Source: Halopseudomonas sabulinigri
Lineage (GTDB): Bacteria; Pseudomonadota; Gammaproteobacteria; Pseudomonadales; Pseudomonadaceae
Direction of reading: 5' to 3'
Assembly (NCBI RefSeq): GCF_900105255.1
Contig: NZ_LT629763.1
Span: forward strand, 1,054,001 to 1,118,000
Length of the DNA: 64,000 bases
Shown one piece after another: positions 36,666 through 44,393 of this stretch; the stretch's first letter is position 1; the number at the start of each line of letters is the position of its first letter. The position numbers and the translations under genes were made by a program. The notes below the pieces were generated by a model. The model saw only the letters and a list, made by a program, of their open reading frames with translations, was not told where the DNA came from and ran no database searches.

Positions 36666-36678
36666 TGAAAATAGTTCA
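36666..36678. promoter_or_regulatory. MetR-type operator TGAA-N5-TTCA upstream of mesX
   Basis: The sequence TGAAAATAGTTCA is a perfect match to the MetR consensus TGAA-N5-TTCA known from met promoters of enteric bacteria. Its centre (36672) lies 35 bp before the -10-like TACAAT at 36704, so about -44 relative to a plausible start of transcription, where an activator would contact RNA polymerase. The likely regulator, MetR, is encoded at 39529. Confidence 0.65.
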
Positions 36679-36703
36679 CTTTTTCTCAAGTTAATCCTCT
36701 ACC

Positions 36704-36709
36704 TACAAT
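36704..36709 (+). promoter_or_regulatory. Candidate -10 element of the mesX promoter
   Basis: TACAAT matches the sigma-70 -10 consensus in five of six positions. The -35 position 16-18 bp upstream is T-rich and poor, which is expected for an activator-dependent promoter next to a MetR box. Confidence 0.4.
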
Positions 36710-36803
36710 GCATACCGTCCCTAGCCGCTGACCCAGTTGGCTAGCCCGCGTGACTGTGAAGCAGCGTCACGCGACACCTAAAACATCAGGACACTCGAGA
36801 GCG

Positions 36804-37787
36804 ATGAACACTGACTTTACCTTTGCCATCAAACACCTGCGCTTCGACGAGGATTATTGTCCCGCCGATAACACGCGTATCACCACCAATTTTGCCAACC
36901 TGGCCAGAGGCGAAAGCCGTCAGCAAAACCTGCGCAATACGCTCGCGATGATCAACAACCGTTTCAACGCGCTGGCCCAGTGGGACAACCCCACGGCCGA
37001 CCGTTACGCGGTCGAGCTTGAAATCATTTCCGTCGAGCTGCTGCTGGACGCCAGCGGCCGTGGCAATAGCTTCCCGGCCATTGAAGTACTCAAAACCTAT
37101 ATTGTTGACCGCAAAACCAACCAGCGCATTGACGGCATCGTCGGCAATAACTTTTCCTCCTACGTGCGGGACTATGATTTCAGCGTGCTGCTGCTCGATC
37201 ACAACAAGGGTCTGCCTGCGTTCAGCGTTCCAGACAACTTCGGCGAGCTGCACGGCCAACTGTTCCAGCACTTCATCAACTCGGCGACCTACAAACAGCA
37301 TTTCAGCAAGCCACCGGTGGTCTGTCTCAGCGTGTCGGACAACAAGGTTTACCAGCGCACAGACAACCAGCACCCGGTGCTGGGCTTTGAGTATCAGCCT
37401 AACGAGTCGTCCTTGACGGAGCAGTATTTCAAGAAAATGGGGCTCCAGGTTCGCTACTTCATGCCGCCGGGTAGTGCCGCCCCGCTGGCTTTCTATTTCT
37501 TCGGCGACCTGCTGAATGACTACACCAATCTTGAGCTGATCAGCACCATCAGCACGATGGAGACGTTCCAAAAGATCTATCGGCCCGAGATTTACAACGC
37601 CAACGCGCCGGCCGGGCCATGCTACCAGCCCAACCTGAAAAACCAGGATCACTCACTGACGCAGATCGTCTATGACCGAACAGAGCGTAGCCAGCTGGCT
37701 ATTGAGCAGGGGCGCTTTGCCGAGGAACAGTTCATCAAGCCGTACCAGCACGTGCTTGAGCAATGGTCTGCCAGCCACGCCAACTAA
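36804..37787 (+). CDS. mesX: MesX (DUF1852), partner of methionine synthase MesD
   Basis: 327 residues, DUF1852, starting MNTDFTFAIKHLRFDEDY. No signal peptide or transmembrane helix. This family is known as MesX, needed together with the core methionine synthase MesD and oxygen for methionine formation independent of folate. Its chemistry is not established. Conserved-looking blocks include FPAIEVLKTYIVDRKT, GNNFSSYVRDYDFSVLLLDHN and CYQPNLKNQDHSLTQIVYDRTERS. The ATG at 36804 follows GAGAG. The mesD gene follows after 20 bp, so the two form an operon, and a MetR-type box lies 126 bp upstream. Confidence 0.88.
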   Translation: MNTDFTFAIKHLRFDEDYCPADNTRITTNFANLARGESRQQNLRNTLAMINNRFNALAQWDNPTADRYAVELEIISVELLLDASGRGNSFPAIEVLKTYIVDRKTNQRIDGIVGNNFSSYVRDYDFSVLLLDHNKGLPAFSVPDNFGELHGQLFQHFINSATYKQHFSKPPVVCLSVSDNKVYQRTDNQHPVLGFEYQPNESSLTEQYFKKMGLQVRYFMPPGSAAPLAFYFFGDLLNDYTNLELISTISTMETFQKIYRPEIYNANAPAGPCYQPNLKNQDHSLTQIVYDRTERSQLAIEQGRFAEEQFIKPYQHVLEQWSASHAN

Positions 37788-37807
37788 AACCGATACGAGC
37801 CTTTATC

Positions 37808-38836
37808 ATGAGAAAACTGCTACCAACCTCGACAGCCGGCAGCCTGCCGAAACCGGCCTGGCTGGCTGAGCCCGAAACGCTATGGTCACCCTGGAAGCTG
37901 CAGGGCGAGGCATTGCTTGAAGGTAAGCAAGACGCCTTGCGCGTCTCACTGCAGGAACAGCTGCAGGCCGGCATCGACATCGTCAGCGACGGCGAGCAAA
38001 CGCGCCAGCACTTTGTCACGACCTTTATCGAGCATCTCGATGGGGTTGATTTCGAGCAACGCGAAACAGTCAGAATCCGCGATCGCTACGACGCCAGCGT
38101 GCCCACGGTGGTCGGCGCTGTAGCACGACAGAAGCCGGTCTTTGTTGAAGACGCGAAGTTCATGCGCCAGCAAACCAGCCAGCCGATCAAGTGGGCCCTG
38201 CCAGGGCCGATGACGATGATCGACACCCTGTACGACGCGCACTACAAAAGCCGCGAAAAACTTGCCTGGGAATTTGCCCAGATTCTCAATCAGGAGGCCC
38301 GAGAGCTGGAAGCGGCGGGCGTGGATATCATCCAGTTTGATGAGCCGGCCTTTAATGTGTTCTTCGATGAGGTCAACGATTGGGGCGTTGCGACCCTGGA
38401 GCGGGCCATCGAAGGCCTGAAATGCGAGACCGCCGTGCATATCTGCTACGGCTACGGCATTAAGGCCAACACCGATTGGAAAAAGACCCTCGGCGCCGAG
38501 TGGCGCCAGTATGAAGAGGCGTTCCCCAAGCTGCAGCAATCCAAGATCGGCATGGTCTCGCTGGAATGCCACAACGCCCACGTACCCATGGAGCTGATCG
38601 AGCTGATTCGCGGCAAGAAAGTCATGGTCGGCGCCATTGATGTGGCTAACCATGCGGTCGAGACGCCCGAGGAAGTCGCCAACACCCTGCGCAAGGCGCT
38701 GCAGTTTGTGGATGCCGACAAACTCTATCCCTGCACCAATTGCGGCATGGCGCCGCTGCCGCGTGCGGTTGCCCGCGGCAAGCTGAATGCGCTGGCCGCC
38801 GGAGCCGAGATCGTCCGCCAGGAACTGCTGGCCTGA
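37808..38836 (+). CDS. mesD: MesD, core (MetE-like) methionine synthase
   Basis: 342 residues, corresponding to only the C-terminal catalytic barrel of MetE; the folate-binding N-terminal half is absent. The zinc ligands are recognisable: His211 and Cys213 in AVHICYGYG, Glu253 in VSLECHNA and Cys312 in TNCGMAPL. DEPAF supplies the substrate-site acid. The flanking DUF1852 gene identifies it as the MesD type, which needs oxygen and MesX; the methyl donor is unsettled. The ATG at 37808 begins MRKLLPTSTAGSLPKPAWL, the usual opening of this family. A flavin reductase gene follows after 82 bp. Confidence 0.88.
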   Translation: MRKLLPTSTAGSLPKPAWLAEPETLWSPWKLQGEALLEGKQDALRVSLQEQLQAGIDIVSDGEQTRQHFVTTFIEHLDGVDFEQRETVRIRDRYDASVPTVVGAVARQKPVFVEDAKFMRQQTSQPIKWALPGPMTMIDTLYDAHYKSREKLAWEFAQILNQEARELEAAGVDIIQFDEPAFNVFFDEVNDWGVATLERAIEGLKCETAVHICYGYGIKANTDWKKTLGAEWRQYEEAFPKLQQSKIGMVSLECHNAHVPMELIELIRGKKVMVGAIDVANHAVETPEEVANTLRKALQFVDADKLYPCTNCGMAPLPRAVARGKLNALAAGAEIVRQELLA

Positions 38837-38918
38837 CGAAGGGCAGCGCCGCGCGTTCAGGCGCCGCCTTCCACCCACGCCGGCAGGCTGCCGGTCGCAG
38901 TATGCTACAGGATCGACT

Positions 38919-39428
38919 ATGACCCGCCCCACCTCGGTAATTGAACCGCTGAGCTTTCGCGAAGCCCTTGGGCATTACGCCTCCGGCATCACCGTGATCA
39001 CTTCACAGGTCGACGGCGAACCGCTTGGTTTCACCTGCCAGTCGTTCTATAGCGTCTCAATGAGCCCGCCGCTGGTCTCATTCAGCGTCATGGCCAACGC
39101 CTACAGCTACCCAAAGATTCGGCGCGCTGGCCGCTTTGCAGTGAATGTGCTGTCCGGCGAGCAGGCGCATATCTCGAACCAGTTTGCCAGCCGGGGTAGT
39201 GACAAATGGCACGCTGTTGACTGGCAGACCTCACCCCTGGGTAATCCCGTCATAACTGGCAGCCTGCACTGGTTTGATTGCGAGATTCACGCCGAGCACG
39301 CCGCCGGTGACCACCTGATCGTGGTTGGTGAGGTGAAAGCCTTGAGCCGGCAGAGCCCGGCCGTGACGCAGCCGCTGCTGTATTTCAAAGGTCGTTATTG
39401 CAACCTGGCGGCGCACCAGCCGATCTGA
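38919..39428 (+). CDS. Flavin reductase (FMN-binding split barrel)
   Basis: 169 residues of the HpaC/flavin reductase-like domain: ALGHYASGITVITSQVDGEPLGFTCQSFYSVSMSPPLVSFSV, with RFAVNVLSGEQAHISNQFAS and a C-terminal PLLYFKGRYCNL. Such proteins use NAD(P)H to make reduced FMN for oxygen-using partner enzymes. Its position directly after mesX-mesD and before metR suggests that it feeds reduced flavin to the oxygen-dependent MesXD reaction; this is inference. The ATG at 38919 has AGGA 6 bp upstream. Confidence 0.85.
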   Translation: MTRPTSVIEPLSFREALGHYASGITVITSQVDGEPLGFTCQSFYSVSMSPPLVSFSVMANAYSYPKIRRAGRFAVNVLSGEQAHISNQFASRGSDKWHAVDWQTSPLGNPVITGSLHWFDCEIHAEHAAGDHLIVVGEVKALSRQSPAVTQPLLYFKGRYCNLAAHQPI

Positions 39429-39528
39429 CGTACCGGCTGCTCACCTGCTAACGTAACGGGCCAGCACCTGAATCAGGCTCATCTGCTGCATGCTATAGTT
39501 CAACTTTCCTCATACAGCCGGGCCTGCC

Positions 39529-40452
39529 ATGCTTGAAATCCGCCACCTGCGCACCCTCAGCACCCTGCGCGACGCCGAAAGCCTGGTCGAGGCTGCCGAG
39601 CGCTTGCATCTCACCCAGTCGGCCCTGTCGCATCAACTGAAGGATCTGGAAGAGAAGCTCGGTATGAGCCTGTTTGTGCGCAAAAGCAAACCGGTGCGCT
39701 TCACCAGCGCCGGGCTGCGTCTGTTACGGCTGGCCGACAGCGTGCTACCGCAACTGCGGCAGGCGGAACGGGATATTCAGCGCCTGGCGGGCGGCCAGGC
39801 CGGACGCCTGCACATGGCTATCGAGTGCCACAGCTGTTTTCAGTGGCTGATGCCAACCATTGATCAGTTCCGCAACGCCTGGCCGGATGTAGAAGTCGAC
39901 TTTGCCTCGGGTTTTTTCTTCGCCCCGCTGCCGGCACTGGCCCGCGGCGACCTGGACCTGGTCGTCACCTCCGACCCGCTGGACATTGCCGGCATCAGCT
40001 ACGTGCCACTGTTCACCTACGAAGCCCTGCTGGCCGTCAGCAACCAGCATCCCCTGGCGGCGCAGAGCTACGTGCGCCCCGAGGATCTGGCCAGTGAAAC
40101 CCTGATCAGCTACCCAGTCGATCGTGATAGGCTGGATGTGTTCAAGCACTTCCTCGACCCTGCCGGCATCGAACCCGCGAGTTTGCGCACCGCCGAGATG
40201 ACCGTGATGATGATGCAGTTGGTCGCCTCGGGCCGCGGCGTCTGCTGCCTGCCCAACTGGGCCATGGCCGAGTATCTGCACAAGGGCTACGTGAGCGCGC
40301 GCAAGCTGGGGTCTGAGGGGCTATTTGGCACGCTTTACGCGGCGGTGCGTGAGGACATGCTGGAGATGTCGTATCTGCAGGACTTTTTGCTGACGGCGAA
40401 GGATACGTCCTTTGCGACGCTTGAAGGGGTGAGTGCCAAGCGGAGTGAGTGA
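39529..40452 (+). CDS. metR: LysR-family methionine regulator MetR
   Basis: 307 residues, close in pattern to enterobacterial MetR: MLEIRHLRTLSTLRDAESLV, QSALSHQLKDLEEKLGMSLFVRKSKP, and the effector-domain signatures AIECHSCFQWLMPTIDQF, DLVVTSDPLDIAGISY and ASETLISYPVDRDRLDVFKHFL. MetR senses homocysteine and activates late methionine genes. A consensus box lies upstream of mesX, so the cluster probably encodes its own regulator. A single TTCA half-site precedes this gene at 39499-39502. Confidence 0.92.
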   Translation: MLEIRHLRTLSTLRDAESLVEAAERLHLTQSALSHQLKDLEEKLGMSLFVRKSKPVRFTSAGLRLLRLADSVLPQLRQAERDIQRLAGGQAGRLHMAIECHSCFQWLMPTIDQFRNAWPDVEVDFASGFFFAPLPALARGDLDLVVTSDPLDIAGISYVPLFTYEALLAVSNQHPLAAQSYVRPEDLASETLISYPVDRDRLDVFKHFLDPAGIEPASLRTAEMTVMMMQLVASGRGVCCLPNWAMAEYLHKGYVSARKLGSEGLFGTLYAAVREDMLEMSYLQDFLLTAKDTSFATLEGVSAKRSE

Positions 40453-40473
40453 TCCCCTCTCACGCGAATCTCC

Positions 40474-40534
40474 GTAGGGCGGGTAACGCCAGAGACTTGC
40501 CACAATGGTGAATGGCTTCGGCCATCCACCCTAC
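40474..40534. repeat. REP-like hairpin after metR
   Basis: Outer arms GTAGGGCGG and CCACCCTAC enclose an inner stem GGTGAATGGC-TTCG-GCCATCCACC with a TTCG loop and one mismatch. ATTTTT follows at 40535, so it may also end metR transcription. The CCGTAGGGCG start recurs at 12100-12109, which marks it as a dispersed element. Confidence 0.6.
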
Positions 40535-40575
40535 ATTTTTGGCGGTCTTCAAGCGTGGTGTTTAGCTCACTATCG

Positions 40576-41071
40576 CTTTCGCCTCTAGGCGAGTCAGGGG
40601 GAGATGCTTGCCCATCGCCCCCTAACAACCCCCTCGGGAACCCAGCTGCGCGGCCCTGCGGGTTCGCTGCGTTGCTCAATCTGCCGGGGGCCCTCGCAAA
40701 CTCGGCGCTACGCACCTCAGACACCGCGAGGACCTTTTTCCCGCCAGCTCTGCGCTACTCGCCCGCTCAGATGGGACTATAAGTCCGTGTCGTTGCTTGT
40801 TTTTGCGTTACTCAATCAAACAATCAAACCTGAAAACCGCAGCGGGGCCTAGCTTTTCGTCCCCTTCCAAGCTGTCGAGTAACGCCGGGATCGAGCGGAA
40901 TAGCGTCGCGAGTTGTCTGAGCGAAGCGAGTTTTCGTGCGGCCGGCGAGGCGACGCCGCTCGGCGCCGAGTAACGCAGAGAAGCCGCAGGCCAGCTTAGT
41001 GGGGTGGACTTTTTTTTGGTTACTTTTGTTTGGCCAAACAAACAAAAGTGACTCGCCGGCAAAGGCGAAAG
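40576..41071. mobile_element. Non-coding element with ~20-bp inverted terminal repeats (MITE-like)
   Basis: The left end (40576-40595) read on the minus strand is GACTCGCC-TAG-AGGCGAAAG; the right end (41050-41071) on the plus strand is GACTCGCC-N5-AGGCGAAAG. So 17 of about 20 positions in two blocks match exactly as inverted repeats around 454 bp of non-coding DNA. The interior is GC-rich on the left and T-rich on the right. No transposase and no clear target duplication were seen. It resembles dispersed intergenic elements of pseudomonads, from memory only. Confidence 0.5.
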
Positions 41072-41154
41072 GCAACCGAGAAGAGAGCTCAAAAAGTAGC
41101 TTTGAATACCCATTTTCGAAGTACGGAAGCTCACCTCTAGAAGACGAAACAAAC

Positions 41155-41182
41155 AAAAAACCGCCAAATTTGGCGGTTTTTT
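41155..41182. terminator. Intrinsic terminator of the nrdJ operon
   Basis: AAAAAA, an 8-bp perfect palindromic stem CCGCCAAA / TTTGGCGG and TTTTTT, functional on either strand. It lies 28 bp beyond the nrdJb stop on the minus strand. Confidence 0.85.
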
Positions 41183-41210
41183 ATGGAGCAAGAAAAGCTA
41201 AATCAAACAC

Positions 41211-41912
41211 TTAGCCACACTTGCTATCACCACAACTCAAGCAAGTAAGACAGCCATCCATCTGCACAGCCGCCTTGGTATGACACTTGTTGCACATCTG
41301 CGCACCCGCCGGATACGCGGAAGCGCTGTCGTCACAGTCGGCTTCTGCCTGTCCCTGCGGCTTGAGGCTGTTGAACTCGGCCCGCTTCTGCTCGAGGTAG
41401 GCCAGCTGATGCTCATCCATCTCGTCCTTCAGCATGCCGATGCGCTTGAGATGCTGATCCAGCACATCGCCGATCTCGGCTACCAGGGACGGCATCCAAC
41501 GACCGCCGCGCTTCATGTAGCCGCCCTTGGGGTCGAACACGCTGCGCAGCTCTTCTACCAGGAAAGTACAGTCACCGCCCTTGCGGAAAACGGCGGAGAT
41601 AATCAGCGTGAGGGCTGAAATCCACTGGTAGTGCTCCATGTTTTTGGAGTTGATGAAAATCTCGAACGGGCGACGGGTTTCGTGATCGCTGCCGTGGTTG
41701 AGCACTACGTCGTTGATGGTGACGTAGATGGCGTGCTCGGAGGTCGGCGTCTTGATCTTGTAGGTGGAGCCTTCAAGAAACTCGGGACGCTTGAGTTTTT
41801 CATGCATTTCTTCGATTGCCGGGGCGGTGTTCTTGACTTCCGGCGCCTTGGCCGGCTCGTCGGGCTTCACCACAGAGTAGTCGACAATCTTGCTGTTGAT
41901 CTTCAGTGCCAT
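41211..41912 (-). CDS. nrdJb: Class II ribonucleotide reductase, NrdJb subunit
   Basis: 233 residues, the C-terminal part of the split Pseudomonas class II reductase, with a TSCPD domain (HAIYVTINDVVLNHGSDHETRRPFEIFINSKN; FRKGGDCTFLVEELRSVFDPKGGY) and a cysteine-rich tail CNKCHTKAAVQMDGCLTCLSCG. The tail cysteines are expected to help re-reduce the active site or bind metal. GAGGAAAG precedes the ATG at 41912. It follows nrdJa after 72 bp, as in Pseudomonas aeruginosa. Confidence 0.92.
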   Translation of the reverse strand: MALKINSKIVDYSVVKPDEPAKAPEVKNTAPAIEEMHEKLKRPEFLEGSTYKIKTPTSEHAIYVTINDVVLNHGSDHETRRPFEIFINSKNMEHYQWISALTLIISAVFRKGGDCTFLVEELRSVFDPKGGYMKRGGRWMPSLVAEIGDVLDQHLKRIGMLKDEMDEHQLAYLEQKRAEFNSLKPQGQAEADCDDSASAYPAGAQMCNKCHTKAAVQMDGCLTCLSCGDSKCG

Positions 41913-41984
41913 GTAACGCTTTCCTCGCTGCGCGGCTGCGCAGCCATCAATTCAATCGTGTTCGGTACGCCGCGGCGCAGCTTA

Positions 41985-44138
41985 TCAGAACTTGCCGTAG
42001 TAGCCTTCTTTCAAGGCGTCGTACAGGTTGGCGGCAGAGTGCATTTCGCCGTCGTATTCAATTTCATCACCGCCTTTGGCCTCAATGAAGCTGCCATCTT
42101 CCAGCTTGAAGCGGTAGGTGGTGTTGGCCAGATCCTGCTCCTTCACCAGTACGCCCTGGAAAGCTTCCGGGTTGAAGCGGAAAGTGGTGCAGCCCTTGAG
42201 GCCCTTGTGGAAGGCGTACAGATAGATGTCCTTGAAGTCTTCGTAGGCGTAATCGGTCGGCACGTTGGCGGTCTTGGAGATAGAGGAGTCGATCCACTTC
42301 TGCGCCGCGGCCTGCACATCAACGTGCTCGGTGGGTTTTACGTCATCGGCGGCGATAAAGTAATCCGGCAGATTGCGGGTGCCGGCTTCCATGCTGGGCA
42401 GCGCCTCGGGATTGACGAAGTGACGGTAGGCCAGCAGCTCGAAGCTGAACACGTCTACCTTCTCTTTCGATTTTTTTCCTTCACGGATCACGTTACGGAA
42501 ATAGTGATGCGCGAAGCTCGGCTCGATACCGTTGGAGGCATTGTTGGCCAGCGACAGCGAGATGGTGCCGGTAGGCGCAATCGAGCTGTGGTGGGTAAAG
42601 CGAGCGCCCTTCTCTGCCAGTGCCTTGGCCAACTTGGGATCTTCTGCGCTGACCTGCTGCATATAACGGCTGTACTTGGCCCAAAGCACCTTGCCCGGCA
42701 GCACATCGCCCGCCTTGACACCGTCTTTCACCATCTCCGGGCGCTTGGCCAGCATGGCCGCGGTGACCGTAAACTCTTCATCCATGATGGGCGCGGCGCC
42801 CTTCTCTTCCGCCAGTTCCAGGGCGGTACGCCAGCCTTGCATGGCCATTTCCTTGGAGACTTCTTCGGTGAATTCGAGCGACTTTTCCTCACCGTACTTC
42901 ATGCACAGCATGGTCATCGTTGAACCCAGACCCAGGAAGCCCATGCCGTGGCGGCGCTTGCGGAAAATTTCGTTACGCTGCTGCTCCAAGGGCAGGCCGT
43001 TGATCTCGACCACGTTGTCCAGCATGCGGGTAAAGATGGCGACCACGCGGCGGTACTCGTCCCAGTCGAAACGCGCTTTCTCGGTGAAGGGGTCACGCAC
43101 AAACAACGTCAGGTTGATTGAACCCAGCAGGCAGGCGCCGTAAGGCGGCAGCGGCTGCTCGCCACAGGGGTTGGTGGCGCGGATTTCTTCGCAGAACCAG
43201 TTGTTGTTCATCTCGTTGACGCGGTCGATGAGGATAAAACCCGGCTCGGCAAAGTCGTAGGTGGAGGCCATGATCATGTCCCAGATCCGCCGCGCCTTGA
43301 TGGTGCGGAAGATACGGCAGGCCACCAAGCCGTCCTCACGGGTGACATAACGCTCGTTGCTTGGCCATTCGCGCCAGATGACCTGTTCCGGATCATCCAC
43401 ATTCACACCGTCAGCCAGCACTTCTGCCGAGTTCAGCGGGAACGCCAGCTGCCAGTCGGAATCGGTCTCGACCGCTTTCATGAACTCTTCGGTGATCAGC
43501 AGCGACAGATTGAACTGACGCAGACGACCGCCCTCACGCTTGGCGCGGATGAAGTCCATTACATCGGGGTGGCCGACATCAAAGGTGGCCATCTGCGCGC
43601 CACGACGGCCACCGGCAGAAGACACGGTGAAGCACATCTTGTCGTAGATATCCATGAACGACAGCGGGCCGGAGGTGTAGGCGCCAGCGCCTGACACGTA
43701 AGCACCCTTGGGGCGCAGGGTGGAGAATTCGTAGCCAATACCGCAGCCGGCCTTCAGCGTCAGGCCCGCCTCATGCAGCTTGGACAGAATATCGTCCATC
43801 GAGTCGCCAATAGTGGCGGACACGGTGCAGTTAATGGTCGAAGTCGCCGGTTTGTGCTCGAGCGCACCGGCGTTCGAAGTAATCCGGCCAGCAGGAATGG
43901 CACCGTGACGCAGGGCCCAGAGAAACTTCTCGTACCATTCTTCGCGCAACTCGGGTGCTTCAACATCAGACAGGGCACGGGCAACGCGCTGATAGGTCTC
44001 GTCAACCACGCCGTCGATGGCTTCGCCGTCCTTGGTTTTGAGTCGGTACTTGGTGTCCCAGATATCCTCTGAAGCGGGCTGCATGGGGATGCTGGTAACC
44101 ACGTTGTGCAGGCGCTGCACCTTGGCTGTCTGACTCAT
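41985..44138 (-). CDS. nrdJa: Class II (adenosylcobalamin-dependent) ribonucleotide reductase, NrdJa subunit
   Basis: 717 residues. Reduces ribonucleotides to deoxyribonucleotides with adenosylcobalamin as radical source, independently of oxygen. Visible are TSTINCTVSATIGDSMDDIL, GCGIGYEFSTLRPKGA, the radical-site signature ATNPCGEQPLPPYGACLLGSINL (Cys about 325) and SIAPTGTISLSLANNASNGIEPSF. The ATG at 44138 has AGGAG upstream. No cobalamin riboswitch is visible upstream; NrdR-type boxes are. Confidence 0.94.
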   Translation of the reverse strand: MSQTAKVQRLHNVVTSIPMQPASEDIWDTKYRLKTKDGEAIDGVVDETYQRVARALSDVEAPELREEWYEKFLWALRHGAIPAGRITSNAGALEHKPATSTINCTVSATIGDSMDDILSKLHEAGLTLKAGCGIGYEFSTLRPKGAYVSGAGAYTSGPLSFMDIYDKMCFTVSSAGGRRGAQMATFDVGHPDVMDFIRAKREGGRLRQFNLSLLITEEFMKAVETDSDWQLAFPLNSAEVLADGVNVDDPEQVIWREWPSNERYVTREDGLVACRIFRTIKARRIWDMIMASTYDFAEPGFILIDRVNEMNNNWFCEEIRATNPCGEQPLPPYGACLLGSINLTLFVRDPFTEKARFDWDEYRRVVAIFTRMLDNVVEINGLPLEQQRNEIFRKRRHGMGFLGLGSTMTMLCMKYGEEKSLEFTEEVSKEMAMQGWRTALELAEEKGAAPIMDEEFTVTAAMLAKRPEMVKDGVKAGDVLPGKVLWAKYSRYMQQVSAEDPKLAKALAEKGARFTHHSSIAPTGTISLSLANNASNGIEPSFAHHYFRNVIREGKKSKEKVDVFSFELLAYRHFVNPEALPSMEAGTRNLPDYFIAADDVKPTEHVDVQAAAQKWIDSSISKTANVPTDYAYEDFKDIYLYAFHKGLKGCTTFRFNPEAFQGVLVKEQDLANTTYRFKLEDGSFIEAKGGDEIEYDGEMHSAANLYDALKEGYYGKF

Positions 44139-44223
44139 TACTTTCTCCTGAAACACTCGACCGGACCCGCTGGGGGATTGACTTGCAGGCTTTTGACCTG
44201 CTATGCGCACCCCGGCGTACGAA

Positions 44224-44270
44224 ACACTAGTTATTGTGCATTTCGGGAATCCTAGACCTACATATGGTAA
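44224..44270. promoter_or_regulatory. Pair of NrdR-type boxes upstream of nrdJa
   Basis: ACACTAGTTATTGTGC (44224-44239) matches the NrdR consensus ACACWATATATWGTGT at 13 of 16 positions. A weaker copy GACCTACATATGGTAA (44255-44270, 9 of 16) starts exactly 31 bp away, three helical turns, the spacing seen for paired NrdR sites. They lie 86-132 bp before the nrdJa start. Repression by NrdR is the inference. Confidence 0.6.
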
Positions 44271-44281
44271 ATATCAACCGC

Positions 44282-44307
44282 AAAAAAGGACTCATTTGAG
44301 CCTTTTT
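44282..44307. terminator. Intrinsic terminator downstream of the DUF1285 gene
   Basis: AAAAAAGG(A)CTCA-TT-TGAGCCTTTTT: a stem with one bulged A, A- and T-tracts on both sides. On the minus strand it lies 87 bp after the DUF1285 stop and 12 bp before the distal NrdR-type box. Confidence 0.7.
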
Positions 44308-44393
44308 CGGGTTGACTTTCGGGGCTATTGAGGCAGTGCAGAGACGCCTGGGGAAGCGCGCCCAGCAATGGCGCACCACAGTGCCGGATGCAC

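Larger units (their letters stand above)
40453..41210. other. 758-bp intergenic region with repeats, no gene seen
   Basis: No open reading frame here has a convincing start, family resemblance or codon pattern. In order the stretch holds a REP-like hairpin (40474-40534), a ~500-bp element with inverted terminal repeats (40576-41071), an AT-rich segment with an interrupted palindrome ACTTTTGTTTG / CAAACAAACAAAAGT near 41021-41049, and the nrdJb terminator (41155-41182). Confidence 0.7.

Noticed and set aside
40808-41191. Short frames in the intergenic repeat region as small genes
   Set aside because: They start or end inside the inverted-repeat element, lack binding sites and known domains, and occur on both strands.
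41631-42923. 430-codon open frame antisense to nrdJa and nrdJb
   Set aside because: The minus strand has intact NrdJa and NrdJb; the antisense product spans two genes and is a codon-bias shadow.
44139-44393. Cobalamin riboswitch before the B12-dependent nrdJab
   Set aside because: No B12-box (GCCACTG-type core) or long structured leader was found; the stretch is explained by NrdR-type boxes and a terminator.
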